A DNA stretch of 64,000 nucleotides from Moniliophthora roreri. Lineage: Eukaryota > Basidiomycota > Agaricomycetes > Agaricales > Marasmiaceae. Every line of letters starts with the position of its first letter. Position 1 is the stretch's first letter. The stretch lies in contig LATX02000235.1 in the NCBI GenBank assembly GCA_001466705.2, positions 186,001 through 250,000 of the forward strand. Direction: 5' to 3'. The translations under genes and the position numbers were made by a program. Shown here in pieces: positions 12,000 through 23,681 of this stretch. The notes beneath the pieces are model-generated. The model saw only the letters and a program-made list of their open reading frames with translations, searched no databases and was not told where the DNA came from.

Positions 12000-12720
12000 C
12001 TAGCGACCGGATGGAGGTGTTGGTAGGCCTTGAGGAGATGCGGCAGGCTTCGAGTTCACCAAGTACGTGAAGGGAGTTTCTGGATGCGCTACTGGACGGC
12101 ATTCTTGCGTGCTGGTGTTTGGGCACCAGCTCCACCTCTACCCACCGCACCAATCGTTTTCGTAACTCTCCATTTCCTATCGTAGCATGTTTAGCTACAG
12201 TACGTATACGCCTAAAATCAGGACAAGCAAGCTCCAGGAATGATGATTGTGACAAAATTGGCGGCGGCGCAGAGCGCGTGCTTGTTGATGACATCGAGAG
12301 GTTCACCGATGACATTGCGTCCCCGAGCTGAGGCCTCTTGAGCAGGGCATTAGTGTAACGGGTAAACAAGTGGTTGCATACACCATGGCGTCTATAATGA
12401 CAGCTGTGTTGTGTTGGGGCTCTGGTATTGCCTTTTCGTCGATCCGAACGCTAGCTGCAGCCTGAGAGTACCAGTCAGCAAGCAAGCAATTGGGACCACA
12501 CTGAGAGCTCTCACCTACGACTACCCGCATCTGCAATCCGGTCTTCTATCTCTCACCTCCCAAAATATTCCATCTAACGAGTGCGATTTTACCGTTAAGT
12601 ACCTGAGTGAAAGTAACTCCTGGTCGAAAATGTCAACGTCGAGCAGCGAGAGGTTTGTGGGGCACGTGACGGGTCTACGTAATGGCCTTTCGTGAACGTC
12701 CGCGTCATGGCTGACATGGG
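12000..12720 (-). repeat. Dispersed paralogous segment, copy D
   Basis: Collinear with 19690-20560: both carry the GAGCAGGGCATTAGTGTAAC block (12340 and 20157) and the AACGCTAGCTGC block (12448 and 20270). The minus strand reads like broken exons of a membrane protein (ALCAAANFVTIIIPG near 12250, homologous to ALCAAAIFVTITIFG in the other copy). Stops and frameshifts prevent a full model. Product unknown. Confidence 0.5.
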
Positions 12721-12959
12721 GTTTACACGGGGGCTCTTGGGTTCAGTCAGCGGATGACTCTTCGGTAGGTGTTCTCCCTATACGGTGGTGAAAGCTATTG
12801 CTAATTATGCAAGTCAGCGCAGCTAAAATAATCTGACTTCTCAGGTAATGATACCGAGGGAAGCGAAGAAAGGCTCGTTTCGTCGATCAGTATCGTAAGT
12901 GCTTCAGGGCGCGGACTTTCAGGCCTTCAGGTGTAAAGCATGCAGAGAGTTCAGGACAA

Positions 12960-13675
12960 GGAGACTGGTGAAAAAAGACGCCCATGACTGGCATCGGAAA
13001 TCGTGGGAAAGCTATAACCCGTATATACAGCCGTGCCGGCCGTCTTTGATACGGCCTTGACGGTATCCTTCATCGTCGATACTGCTCAAAATTTCTGCGA
13101 CGGTACGGTACCCGTACTCGTAAAGTCGTTATCGTATCATCCCTCAGTACAGCAACGATTCACAGCCCTGCTGCATTCCTGATATAGAAGGCAAAGCGGG
13201 TGGGAAAGTTATGGTCTGATAGGTGTATCGTGTTTGGTTCGCTTTCATCATGATAACCTTACGCTCTGAATTAGGAAGCTGGCGGCGCGGGAATTTTCCG
13301 CGAAACCACACCACCAGAAACGGACTCGTAGTCGTCATCGGACTACCGCGGCAAGAAGGTCTCAAGCGAAAGTAATACATAATTTGCAGGGAGATGGTAA
13401 GGTAACGCGGCCGCAACCTACTACAAATGTTCTATTCCAATCGTCGAACCTAAATTGATTGTGGGGCTCTCGAAACCTTCACTCTTTTCTAGGTGGCGCT
13501 AATTCTTTGAAGTTCTCGACTCTTACCGGCGGATGAACTTCGTATAGGTTCCGACCTTGGAGCACAATGCTATTGGCCTGGCAGTGGTGAGCTAACATTT
13601 TTTCCACTTCAAAAGACCGCCTGACGAGCTGCTGGAGGCAGAATATGGTCTTGGCTCGGCGGCTTTATGCACATG
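12960..13675. repeat. Duplicated upstream region of DUF2235-DM9 genes, copy 1
   Basis: High similarity to 22700-23407 runs through the AAAGCTATAACCCGTATATA block, the CGGTACCCGTACTCGTAAAG block and the GCTGCTGGAGGCAG block. Similarity stops abruptly at 13675. That point is the left breakpoint of the deletion that removed the 5' half of the adjacent gene copy. Confidence 0.7.
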
Positions 13676-14828
13676 AACCGACAGATATTAGCGTCTATTG
13701 GATGGCCATAGGTATTCCTTTTTTGATATAGTTGTCCTTTATTGATCCTCTGTTAGGGAGAGGTAGCGTCCCTTATCGCTTTGGACCTTGATTTCGTGCG
13801 ATTGTACCAACAAGCCAATCCCGACGCCCGGGGGATTCCGCAGCCTCATAATGCCTACATGGAACTTCCTGCGTCACAGAAACCTGTCATCGGCCATGAA
13901 ACCCGACTCGAAAGCAAGTGTGTCACACTCAGATCTGCATTGTTCACACTATAATCTTTCTGCAGTTGGGTGCAGCTCCTCCATATGAGGTTGAAAGCCC
14001 AGAAATTGTTGTTCCTCCCGTCGTTCAATGGGTGAGCCCCTTCGAATGACACTATGGACTCCATCAATTATCAACTTGATACCCATTGCAGGTCCTAGGA
14101 CGACGAGGTCTCGTTCCTCCCAATGCAATCCAAGGTGGGAACCAGAGTAATGGCGTGACATGGTATGTTGCTCGTGCCCCGTATCAGGTCGGTAAATTGT
14201 CTGTTTTGTCAAATAATTTTGTTCTGATACCGTGGATTAATAATAGGACGGACTCCGTTAGTTGAAGTCCATTATACTCCTTACTCGAGCTGATCTCAGC
14301 GTGCTTTTCTCACTATTACAGACCCTGGCAAGACGAATGGTCACATTATGTACATCAGCTATGGTGGTGAAGAAGCTGCAGTAAGTTGCCTCCAGAGTGA
14401 GAATCGAAGCTTTTCTTATCCTATCACAGATCACCGGCGACTTTGAGGCCCTAGTCGGGAATCAATCAGCTGTTACTTGGGTACAGTGCTCTGGACTATT
14501 TTCGTTGTACCAACTAGGAGATGCTATGCCGGTTGTGTGAGCTAGGCGCTACCTCTCGAGCTTACATTCGCTCTGACCTAATCTACTTTCAGAGGTGGCT
14601 ACGATGCCGATGGCAGGACCCTTTACGTAGCCCAAGTTGACCTTGGCTCTGACGGTGTTCACTGTGGCAAGGTCAAAGAAGCTGATACTGGTGAGCTCGC
14701 TTCGATATGTTGAATGGTTTCCAATTTGCTAACAGCAGTTGCTCTGAACAGCTAATGTTCCCTTCAATGGCAAGGAGGTAGTCAGTGCAACTTACAATGT
14801 TCTTGCCTTTGCACCAGAAGATGTATAA
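13676..14828 (+). pseudogene. DUF2235-DM9 gene, truncated copy 1 with DM9 exons kept
   Basis: This is a paralogue of the complete gene at 23682-26450. About 1.68 kb that includes the start and the catalytic Ser and Asp exons is missing (equivalent to 23408-25083), with a 5-nt filler at the junction. The donor that reads GTAGGT in the complete copy reads ATAGGT here (13708), so splicing is broken. A second deletion of 181 nt at 13919 removes most of the end of the hydrolase domain and shifts the frame. In contrast, the DM9 exons downstream are open: VPPNAIQGGNQSNG with YVARAPYQ, then ISYGGEE, then a second repeat with GGYDADGRTLYVAQVDLG and GVHCGKV, ending at a TAA at 14826. A short DM9-only product from a new start is possible but not shown. 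Confidence 0.75.
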
Positions 14829-14936
14829 TTGCTATCTCCAACCGTCAATGCATCAAGATCTTCTGTGATAGTTTTGAATTCCTGTATGCTCGCCATGTGA
14901 ATAGTTGTGTAATTGTACTCAATATAGTGCCCTTTT

Positions 14937-15039
14937 CATCGCACAAAACTGCAAAAGGTCATAACCCCCCAAAACCAGTCATAACCTAGTTATAACCTAG
15001 TTATAACTGAGTTATGACCTTCTGCAGTTTTGTGCGATG
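14937..15039. mobile_element. 103-bp palindromic MITE-like insertion
   Basis: Near-perfect terminal inverted repeats of about 29 bp (CATCGCACAAAACTGC at both ends, in opposite orientation) flank a core of short repeated TAACCTAGTTA units. TT is present on both sides and may be a 2-bp target duplication. The duplicated sister locus at about 26545 reads straight through without the insert, so the element arrived after the duplication. It has no coding capacity. Confidence 0.75.
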
Positions 15040-15105
15040 TTGATCCTGATCAAGAATGTCAGGCAAGAAAATTTCCCCGACATCCAAAAACCGCAAATGC
15101 GCGGG

Positions 15106-15215
15106 CGTGTGTCTCCTAACTTTGTCTTGTGTTTTGCTTTTAATGCAATCTATACGCTCTCGATAGGACGGTTCTACACACTATAACTGGATCATTATCG
15201 TCCTGTATTTTGCAT
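15106..15215. repeat. About 110-bp dispersed repeat, copy 1
   Basis: Matches 17668-17770 and 27232-27345. All three share a GTGT.TCCTA start, a CTATCGTTCTCGATA-like block and a GGACGG/AGACCTACATACTA-like block. It lies at the boundary between duplicated units in each case. Confidence 0.55.
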
Positions 15216-15269
15216 GAACTTGTCGGTTTGATCTCCGATCATTGTACTTCGACGAGAATCGACGCATGA

Positions 15270-16085
15270 GCTAGCCGGCCGGTGAAAGCGGTGGGACAGG
15301 TATCGGGACTCTGAAAGTTCAAAGGGTGGGTACTGTGGAGCCTGGATGCTAGTTTCATGGGCTATGAGAAGTCGGTCAAGTGGAGCTGAGGAGATTGATC
15401 AACATTGGGCGAAAAGTTACCAAGGGGATGTGCCGATGTGGATATCTGGTAAAGGATTGGAATCACAGCCAAAATGTAACATACTCAGCATAATGGATTG
15501 GAGAGTCTACCCCACCCGGTCCTAATTCTTCATCTAGTCTTCATACTAAATGGATCCAAATATCAGCTACAGGTGATCCGGTTGAGCAGAGTTTAAAGAA
15601 AACATAAGTGGACGTACCGAGATGAAGGTCCTTTCCGTTTTCTCCCAAGATCGTGTCGCTCCATGAGGTGAACGAATCCATTTCAGCGGTGCCCAGGGGT
15701 TTCGTAACCGGTCAAACAGCCAGGGCAATATTCTGCAAGAACCTAAGTCTAAGATTTCAAGTACGATCCAATACGTGAATAAAACACCGGTTCGCACAAG
15801 GAGCTGCTTGAACGAGAGTTCGTTCATTTTACCAAATCTTGGGATGAGATTTCCGGTCGAGGGAGAAAGTGTGTTTGATTGAAACCGAAAAGGCTGCTAG
15901 TAGCCGGGACGTGGAAGTGAGGAAGCAAGCCGGCCCACGTGGCAGTGGTACTTTCCATCTCTACTCGTCCCACGCTATCATCATCGGCGACGCCGCGTTA
16001 CACGTTACTTGGCAGTCGCTTTCACAAAATTTGGAGCGGACAACCAGAATTTGCGCCTCGGATATTCGACTTCTCATCTTACAGG
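15270..16085. repeat. Segmental duplication, left part of copy 1
   Basis: Collinear with 28430-29232 for about 800 bp, including the GGATCCAAATATCAGCTACAG block (15550 and 28695), the TGGACGTACCGAGATGAAGG block (15609 and 28743) and the TTGGGATGAGATTTCCGGTC block (15838 and 28980). The minus strand has short conserved frames but no supported gene. Confidence 0.7.
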
Positions 16086-16707
16086 CACTATGGACAAAAG
16101 GTCCTTTTGGAGATTACTAAAATATTTGAGAAATATTGCTAAAAACTAATACATTCTTCTGGGCAATATTTGCTCTAAACTTATTGTAAATTATTCTATA
16201 TTAATAAAACATTTCCTTAATGCAATATTATAGGAATATATACTATATTATTTACACTGAAAATAGTATTAAAATGTGCCCAAGTTATTGTGTTTTTCTG
16301 TACATCAAAAGTGTGTGAAATCCAGACCAAATTGGGTCAAAAATCCGGATTTTTTTGTTCTGGGAAAACAGAAGTAAAACTTAATCAAATTACCATATGC
16401 CAATTTAGTACATCTAAAACAGTTGCAAAACAGTAGAAAAAAACAAAACTTTAATATATAAGATATTTGTGCTAAATGTGCCTAAAGACTAATGGAATAT
16501 TTGATAATTCCCTCTTAGCTAAAATTAACAGGAAAGTATCAAGTTTTTAATCTAATTTTTATAAAATTTGGACAAAAAAAGTATAAAAGCAAAGCATATA
16601 ATTTTAAGACTGTCTTTTTCATATCAAATCTATCTGTACTATATAAACATTTTCAGTTGACTAAATTCTTTGGGAAACTATCTCAAAAGAACCCTTTGTC
16701 CATAGTG
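16086..16707. mobile_element. 622-bp CACTA-like non-autonomous element
   Basis: The element starts CACTATGGACAAA and ends TTTGTCCATAGTG. The terminal inverted repeats extend about 27 bp with two or three mismatches. It is flanked by a 3-bp direct repeat AGG (16083-16085 and 16708-16710). The sister segment near 29233 carries the unoccupied site. The interior is strongly AT-rich, unlike the surrounding DNA, and has no ORF of note. A CACTA start with a 3-bp target duplication fits the CMC/CACTA superfamily; the assignment is tentative. Confidence 0.8.
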
Positions 16708-17350
16708 AGGGTAAATGAAAGCTCAGTGGCAATCAGGTGTGGTGTGACCATTTGGTCCTCACTATGAGCAACAAGAGCAACTATAAATCACACTAAAAGA
16801 TTTGAGGCTCAAAGAGTGGATAGGCTTTATGCGTAAGTTTGATTTTATGTAGCTTGAGCCCCTCAAGCGCTCTACCAGCACGAGAGAGTTCCAATGCACG
16901 GATCATGCGCTGAACTGGCACCCTGGCGATCTTCACCAGCAGGCAATTTTTAGCCTACAGTAACGAATAAAATCGTAAGCTGCACTCAAATCGTAAGCTG
17001 CACTTTTCTTTTCAACTTCTTCCAGGATCTTCGATCCGTCGCTACCCAAAAACGCTAGCAAATTTTTAATCAGTTTTACCCGTGCGCAAACCGTGGTATG
17101 TCGCTTTATCCGTATGCTCATTCCTATAATGTTGACCTCCTTCAAAGTGATCTTGTCACAAACATTCTTGATTGTTACGATAGCGATACCTCTTGAATGC
17201 CACCAGCCTCGTGTGCAGGAAATGGCCCAACGTCTCTCGTCACCTCTTCGTCCTGTCCAGGCACATAATCCGGTTCGCTGGCCAAACAGACATCGACTGA
17301 CTTCACGGCCCCTTCACAACCTCGTTCACGAGGAACGCACCTTCGATTGA
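16708..17350. repeat. Segmental duplication, right part of copy 1, with F-box remnant
   Basis: Collinear with 29233-29830: the GTAAATGAAAGCTCAG block, the CCGTGGTATGTCG block (17090 and 29550) and the F-box-like end. On the plus strand, about 17205-17330 encodes SLVCRKWPNVSRHLFVLSRH, the counterpart of SLVCREWHNISHRLFVLFRL at 29671. No start or continuation is preserved, so it is a dead F-box fragment. Confidence 0.6.
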
Positions 17351-17667
17351 TTGCACGCTAGGGATGCTACAATCAGCTGAGAACTGGCCTATTTTCTCGT
17401 CTTGTAACGAGATTTGACGGCCCTTCTGATTTGTCGGCTCTTCCACGTTCTAATGTCATTCAAATCCAGAACACCTTGACGCATATGAACAGAACCTCGC
17501 AGATGAAATGAGAGGAAACTAACCAAGATTCACTGATCCAACGATCTCTAGGTAATATCAAAATGGTATAATCATTTTCGAGGTCTGACACAGCAGAGGT
17601 CCGTTAAAGGATAATTGGGAAAGCAAGGAACGGATTAGCGAGTGTTCAGCTTGTTTATCGCACATCA

Positions 17668-17770
17668 TGGTTTTATGTGTTCCCTCCTAGTTTTCTGCCT
17701 CTGCTTTGCTTTCTATACGTTCTCGATAAGACGGACCTACATACTATAATCAAATCGTTGTCAGCTTGCG
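17668..17770. repeat. About 110-bp dispersed repeat, copy 2
   Basis: See the match at 15106-15215. This copy has TCTCGATAAGACGGACCTAC and lies at the start of the second large duplicated unit. Confidence 0.55.
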
Positions 17771-17899
17771 TTTTGTATCGGAATCATTTTGGTGTCGGAA
17801 AAAGGAGGAACGCAAATGTGTTACCCGCAGCAAAGCTACACAGGAGGTACACCAAGTCTGGAGTATAGTAGCAGCAAAGTTAGTCAACAAGGACCCCAT

Positions 17900-19400
17900 C
17901 TGAATTCCTCTCGAAACCAATATCATTGATCTGGCGTTTGAACGCAGCAACTTGGAAACAAGGTTCGTTCTTAGTAGTAGCAGGGCGGAGATGTCAGTAT
18001 GAGCCTCCAGGTGATGAAGTACCTGTACAGGTGAACGATGTAAGGCGCGTGAAACGAGCATTTTTTTCGATGGAGACTGACCGTCATTAATGTTTGTCTT
18101 TCCGCTTGAGTTCGTTAGAACCCAATTATGGGCTGTTCAGCTTTGCTGGGGTACGGGTAGTATGAAGCAGGGTGTATCAACCGAGGAATGGTGATTATGG
18201 CGGAAATGGTGGCGATGGCGTAGAGCGGAAGCGACTGTGAGCTAGGTACAAGGATGTGCGTGGTGTTAATGTCATCGGGAGGTCACGACCAACATAGTAT
18301 CCACAAGCCGCTCCAATAAAGGCTCAAGGAGTGTGGGAGTCGTCCTTGAACAGAACATCAGCGTAATGGGGAAAAGAAAGCGGTGGTCTCATAAATCACG
18401 GCATCTAGAATGAAATCGGGTTCTGGTACCTTCTCGTCGAACTTGAACACTAGTTACAGAGTACCAGTCAGAAATCGGATAATGGGGAGTTAGCCTTCAC
18501 CAGCGACATTCTATACTACTCGCAACTTAGCAACGACGCCAGAAAGAGCAGCCTGACCCCTCTACCTCCCAGCTCCTTCAGTATCCCACCCAACGAGCGC
18601 GATTTGGCCACTCAGCACATGAATGAACGTATTCCTGCCCGAACGTTGTCGGTGCCCAGCGATTGGATTTTAGGTCGGCTCTGACAGACCCACCGCCAGG
18701 AGTCAATGTAAAAAGATGTATAGTTTTGGTTTTTGAAGTCTTGTGACATGCGGTGGGGGAATGGGTGATACAAAGAAAAGACTTAGGAGAGGCGGGGTAA
18801 TAGGGATACGCGACTCGGCTTTGGCGTTATCTCGGTGGCCCGAAGTCCGACGACTCCGTGTAACAGGAGGCTAACCCGAGAGTGTAGTTCGGTCTCTTGT
18901 CGTTGGGTGTCGGTGGTGATGAAGGGCGGAACGTAGGATACTGCGGTAGATGCGGTAACCTTACCGTCGTACCGAGAGTTCTTTACATCCAAGCCAACAC
19001 TAGCTGCGATGGATAGGTCAGAAACTAAATATGCTATAACCGAGTTTGACAATCTCACTGATATCGTTCTCTACACCAGCATCTCGACACCAAAGGTACA
19101 AAAAGCAGCCTAAACCTCCACCTCACACCTCCCAAATCTTGAAGCTAAAATATAGCCGCTGCACCTCATCGAGCATCGAGCGTATTCTCGTTGTCCGAAT
19201 AGAGGTATCATAGGTGGTTTGGATGGAACCATCACCACCAGGAGTTGGTAATAAGTCTGGTATCCCAGGCGTTATGGTATGCGACCGACGAATGGGAGAT
19301 ACAGACTCCAGAGAAAGACGCCGTTGGTAGCCGGTAGAAATACGCGGTTTGGGGTACACGTGGCGGGATCTATATAGACCACGGACCGAGCTTCGCTGGT
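17900..19400 (-). repeat. Dispersed paralogous segment, copy G (decayed minus-strand gene)
   Basis: Matches copy A (5890-7460) from 18530 onward and the 27800-28270 segment in its left part. YLVSDLSIAASVG near 19040 parallels the same peptide in copy A. Frames are broken. It appears to be part of a decayed multi-exon gene of unknown product. Confidence 0.5.
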
Positions 19401-19689
19401 TTGGATTTCGCTGGCATGGGCAATTTGGTGGTGGGGAAGTCCCATAGTTATCTGATGAGATAAGGTATGAGAATAATAATCGAAACCACGCCCATATCGT
19501 AGCGTACCTCGTGCGGTCGATCGAGAGCGAGATGGCTATTGGACAGACTTTCCGCCGCTGAATAGGCGTATTTTGAAGAGGGACAGTGTAATGAATACGA
19601 GAGCTTGCATGTGGGATGACCTTGCGGACATCACTCAACTATAGTAACGGGTCAGAAATCAGGAGTGTCTGGCTCAAGTTGACTTATCT

Positions 19690-20560
19690 CACCGACGCTA
19701 TCAAGATCCGGCCCAACACCCAGAGCAGAAAAACTTCCATCTCCCGTCGCAAAAGGCTGTCGTCCGGCAGTCGGACTTGACCATGACATTGACGTCGAAA
19801 GGCATTTTGGTTCGGCTTCTTAGCGGTGGGATGAAGGTGTTGGTAGAATCAGGGGAGATGCAGCGGACTTCGAGTTCGCAAAGCAAGCTTCTGGGTGCAG
19901 TACTGGACGGCGTTCATGCCTGCTAGTGTTTAAGCATCAGCTCCACCTCCACCCACCGTACCCATCATCTTCGTAACTCTCTCCATTTCTTATCGTAACG
20001 TGTGCGTATACGCCCAAAATGAGAAGCAAACCCCAAAAATGGTGATTGTGACGAAAATGGCTGCGGCGCAGAGTGCTGAGATACAGGAATATGTGTGCTG
20101 CTAATGGCATGGAGAGGTCATTGATGACATTTGTGTCCCCGAGCTGAAGTCTCTTGAGCAGGGCATTAGTGTAACGGGTGAACGGAGGTGGTGATTGCAC
20201 GAACCATGGCGCCTAGGAAGACAGCTAATTCGTATTGGGGGCTTTTGTGGTGCCTTTTCGTCGAATACGAACGCTAGCTGCCTGAAAGTACCAGTTCGAA
20301 AGTGAATAATTGAGATCATACTGGGCTCTCACCAACGAGATTCTATGCCACCCACATCTGCAGTCCGGCATTCCACCTCTCACCTCCCAGAATATTCTAT
20401 CTAGCGAGTGCAATTTTACTGTTAAGTATCCGAGCAAAAGTAGCTTCCGGTCGAAAAACGTTGGCGTCGAGCTCATTGCCAGTTGATGCCAGAGCAAGCT
20501 TGGAGAAAAGGTTTGCTGGGCACGTGACGGGTCTACGTAACAGCCTTCAGGAACACCCTC
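19690..20560 (-). repeat. Dispersed paralogous segment, copy H
   Basis: Matches copy D (12000-12720). The minus strand contains a likely transmembrane stretch (ALCAAAIFVTITIFG near 20050) and VKLHSLDRIFWEV near 20410, the latter recognisable in every copy. Stops and frame changes are present. Confidence 0.5.
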
Positions 20561-21527
20561 GTTTTGTCGATCACAAGGGCTTCAGGGCGCCACGCTCCTT
20601 CATTGAATCAGAATTCGCTACTTCGTGTCACCGAGACCCAATTATCGGGGTTACCAGATGACACCCACTGAGCTTTCAAGATCCAAAGTTAGCACGAACT
20701 GTTCAATGGAGTTGGGCGATTAGCGACCGTGGCCAAATTCGGATGATTTGCACATTTGCGCTCGACTGACATGATCGGACAGTGAACAGCCTATGGGAAA
20801 TGAAATTCCACTGCTGCTCTAGAGTCTACTGCCCTACGGGTCATTCTAGGTTCATCATAGGGACTAAATCATTGTGATCCCAGCTAATGCGGGCTGCATT
20901 CTCAGGTTTGAACAAGATTCTACGGCGGGTCTCAAAGAGGCCCCGGGATTTCCATCGAAAATAGCAAGCTCGCCCTTACGGAAAGTCGAGCTAAGATCAG
21001 GCTAAGATCAGGTTTGTTTAGGCAAACTGTCCTATCTCCAACGCTCGGTGTCTGTTAATCAATGACCATAATGGTGCACGCCAATCACACGTCTATGATT
21101 GTTTGACATGCAAAATTCTTTCCGGCGACCTCTGCTAACTCGAGGAACCAAGATAGTTGGGCGGAAACTGGCCTAGAGAGTGACCAATGGGTACTTGCTC
21201 ATTGAACGAACAAAGAACATGCCCCGAACTCAGAGAATCTCGGCGCCTTTAAGGAGAACCATAGAAGACTAATACTAAGTACCGCGACTTGGGGTTATGA
21301 GCCGCCACTATATAGCTACGATAACGGCCGTTAATTCTATGATGACTTGACCGCACTCAGCAGACTGTACCCATACCGTATCATGGATAGTCCTGAACTT
21401 TTGAAAGTACGGTACGGTAGTCCAGACTCCAAACGGCCGTATGCACTAAATACAGTATGAAGGATGAGAAATAGTCACATTGAGTGTGGATTCAATCTAT
21501 CTGGAAGGTTGTACGTCATCGTGGTGT
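20560..21527. other. No gene recognised
   Basis: No frame with family motifs or linked splice sites was found. The direct doublet GCTAAGATCAGGCTAAGATCAG at 20990-21011 is the only small-scale structure noted. Confidence 0.4.
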
Positions 21528-21537
21528 AGTCAGAAAT

Positions 21538-22264
21538 AGGGCTCCTAGCGGATTGGATGATCCGCCGTCATCCGAGCGATGAGAGGTCGGATTCAGATGG
21601 CGGATGAGCTCCTCGACGAGCACCATCCGACGGATGGCATCCGACCAATCCGACGATGAGCGGCGGATGGATCACGTGGTGCAGACGGTTGTCGTTGGGC
21701 TTCGTTAGGTCGACCAGAGTCGTGCCCGGGGCTTTCCATGGTTACCTTTTTGACCTTCATAGCAGTAGTGGGTGATATATCAGCCATTATCTGTCCATCT
21801 GACTAACCTTTGACTTGTATTTTAGCTGTTTTGGGTACAATATATAAACTTGTCTCGACTCTGTACACAACAAATAGGTATAATTCAGACGCTTGGAATC
21901 AACTTGGAATGCTGCACAACTAGATCAATGTCCCGCACCCGAGAGCCCTGTCTGTTCTCCCTCCCTCCAAGTGGCTCCAAACATCATATTCTCAACATCA
22001 CATCACATCACATCTTGAGGGTCTATAGGGTAGCTTGAGACTTGCCGAAGGGATTGGAGGTGAACAAGGAGACAATACTGACGGGGAAGCAAAATTTTCA
22101 CCGTGGGAGGGAGGTTTCATTGTGAAGCGCTGGCTTAGCGCCCATCCGTCGGATTACCGGACCATCCGACGGATACCATCCGCCGATGCGGATTGTTCTC
22201 TCAATCATCACCATCCGAACGGATGAATTCGTATCCGATCCTAATCCGATCCGCTAGGAGCCCT
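21538..22264. mobile_element. 727-bp TIR element, Mutator-like
   Basis: Terminal inverted repeats begin AGGGCTCCTAGCGGAT at the left, with the reverse complement at the right, and extend about 21 bp with one mismatch. A perfect 10-bp direct repeat AGTCAGAAAT flanks the element (21528-21537 and 22265-22274). The subterminal regions are dense in ATCCG/CGGAT words in both orientations, which may be transposase-binding sites. There is no transposase, so it is non-autonomous. A 9-11-bp target duplication suggests the Mutator (MULE) group; hAT would give 8 bp. Confidence 0.8.
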
Positions 22265-22699
22265 AGTCAGAAATGGTGAATGCATGTTGCTTGCTAATGA
22301 AATATGTTCCAAGAGATTGATTTTGAGGCAACCTCCAAGGTATACAATCCACACGATGCTAAGGCATGTAGAGTTGAATGCCTTGAAGTACCGAATGCAA
22401 GGCACTAATCAAGTCTAATAATACCGGTCTTCATCGTCTTTATTCAGTGAGCTGCTCCAAAGATATTCCTTCTCACAGTATGCCTTCATCCACAAAAGGT
22501 TGAATGACTTAAAAAAAAGATTCTCAGTCAGCATAGTACCAGAGATAGTACGGGAAGGTACCGTGACGCGCCTTCTGGTTGAAATGTACCCCAACCGAAG
22601 TTTCTGTGGGACCCAATGGATCATCTAAACCATCTCCTTGAGAATACGATTCGGAATTTTCATGTGTGAAGTCATACAGAGGGTTCAGGACGAGAAGAC

Positions 22700-23407
22700 G
22701 TCAAAGGGAGCTCAAGCTGGTGGTTTGGATGGAAAAGACGCTCATAACTCAAGGAACGAAAATCGTGGGAAAGCTATAACCCGTATGTACAGCCGTGCCG
22801 GCCGTCTTTGATACGGCCTTGACGTGTATCCTTCATTGTCGACTGTACATTCTGCTCGAACTCTCTGTGACGATACGGTACCCGTACTCGTAAAGTCGTT
22901 ATCCCTCGGTACAGCCACGATTCACAGCCCTGCTGATAGGTGTATCGTTTTTTTTTGGTTCGTTTCGTTATTCCGCTTCGCTCTCATCGTCATTAGCTCT
23001 GGTAGCCTTACGCTCTGAATTAGCTAGGAAGCTGACAGCGCAGGAAGTTTCCGCGAAGCCACATTACCAGAAACGGACTCGTAGCTGTCATCTGACCAGT
23101 AATACATAATTTGCAGGGAAATGGTAAGGTAACGCGGCCGCAACCTCAACCTACCACAAATAACCTATTCCAATCGTCAAACCTAGATTCATTTCGGAGC
23201 TCTCGAGATCTTCACTCTTTTCTGGATGACGCTAATTCTTTCAAGGTCTCGACCTTACCGGCGTATGGAACTTTGCGTAGTTTCCGATCTTGGAGCACAA
23301 TGCTATTGGCCTGGCAGTGGTGAGCTAAGATTTATTCCACCTTGAAAGACCGCCTGACGAGCTGCTGAAGACAGAAATGGTCTTGGCTCGGCGGCTTTAC
23401 GCACATG
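22700..23407. repeat. Duplicated upstream region of DUF2235-DM9 genes, copy 2
   Basis: Sister of 12960-13675. It continues without a break into the promoter and start of the complete gene, so it shows what copy 1 lost. Confidence 0.7.
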
Positions 23408-23601
23408 TCAATGACGACTTTCCAAAAATTGAGGTAAGCGTCGAAGCCGAATTCCATTCCAAGCATTGAGGGCTCATTAGCTGGTTCCTGTTTAGGCTGG
23501 TCATTTCTTGTCTTCGAACTCCAGATAGCATTGGCTCCCAGGAAAACATCCAAATTCTCAGGATCTTGTTTCCAATGCGGGAAAACTGTTAAGCTGGAAG
23601 A

Positions 23602-23608
23602 TATAAAG
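23602..23608 (+). promoter_or_regulatory. TATA box of the DUF2235-DM9 gene
   Basis: TATAAAG lies 74 nt upstream of the ATG at 23682. It is a plausible core promoter for the complete copy and was deleted from copy 1. Confidence 0.45.
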
Positions 23609-23681
23609 TGTCTCGAGAATCCACCCAAACATCATCAACTACCAACTCCAACTCGCACTAAGCATTCTTCATTACTTTGAT

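Noticed and set aside
15567..15827. Minus-strand ORF of 86 codons as a gene
   Set aside because: The sister segment at 28705-28941 keeps the DNA similarity but not one common frame, so coding is not supported.
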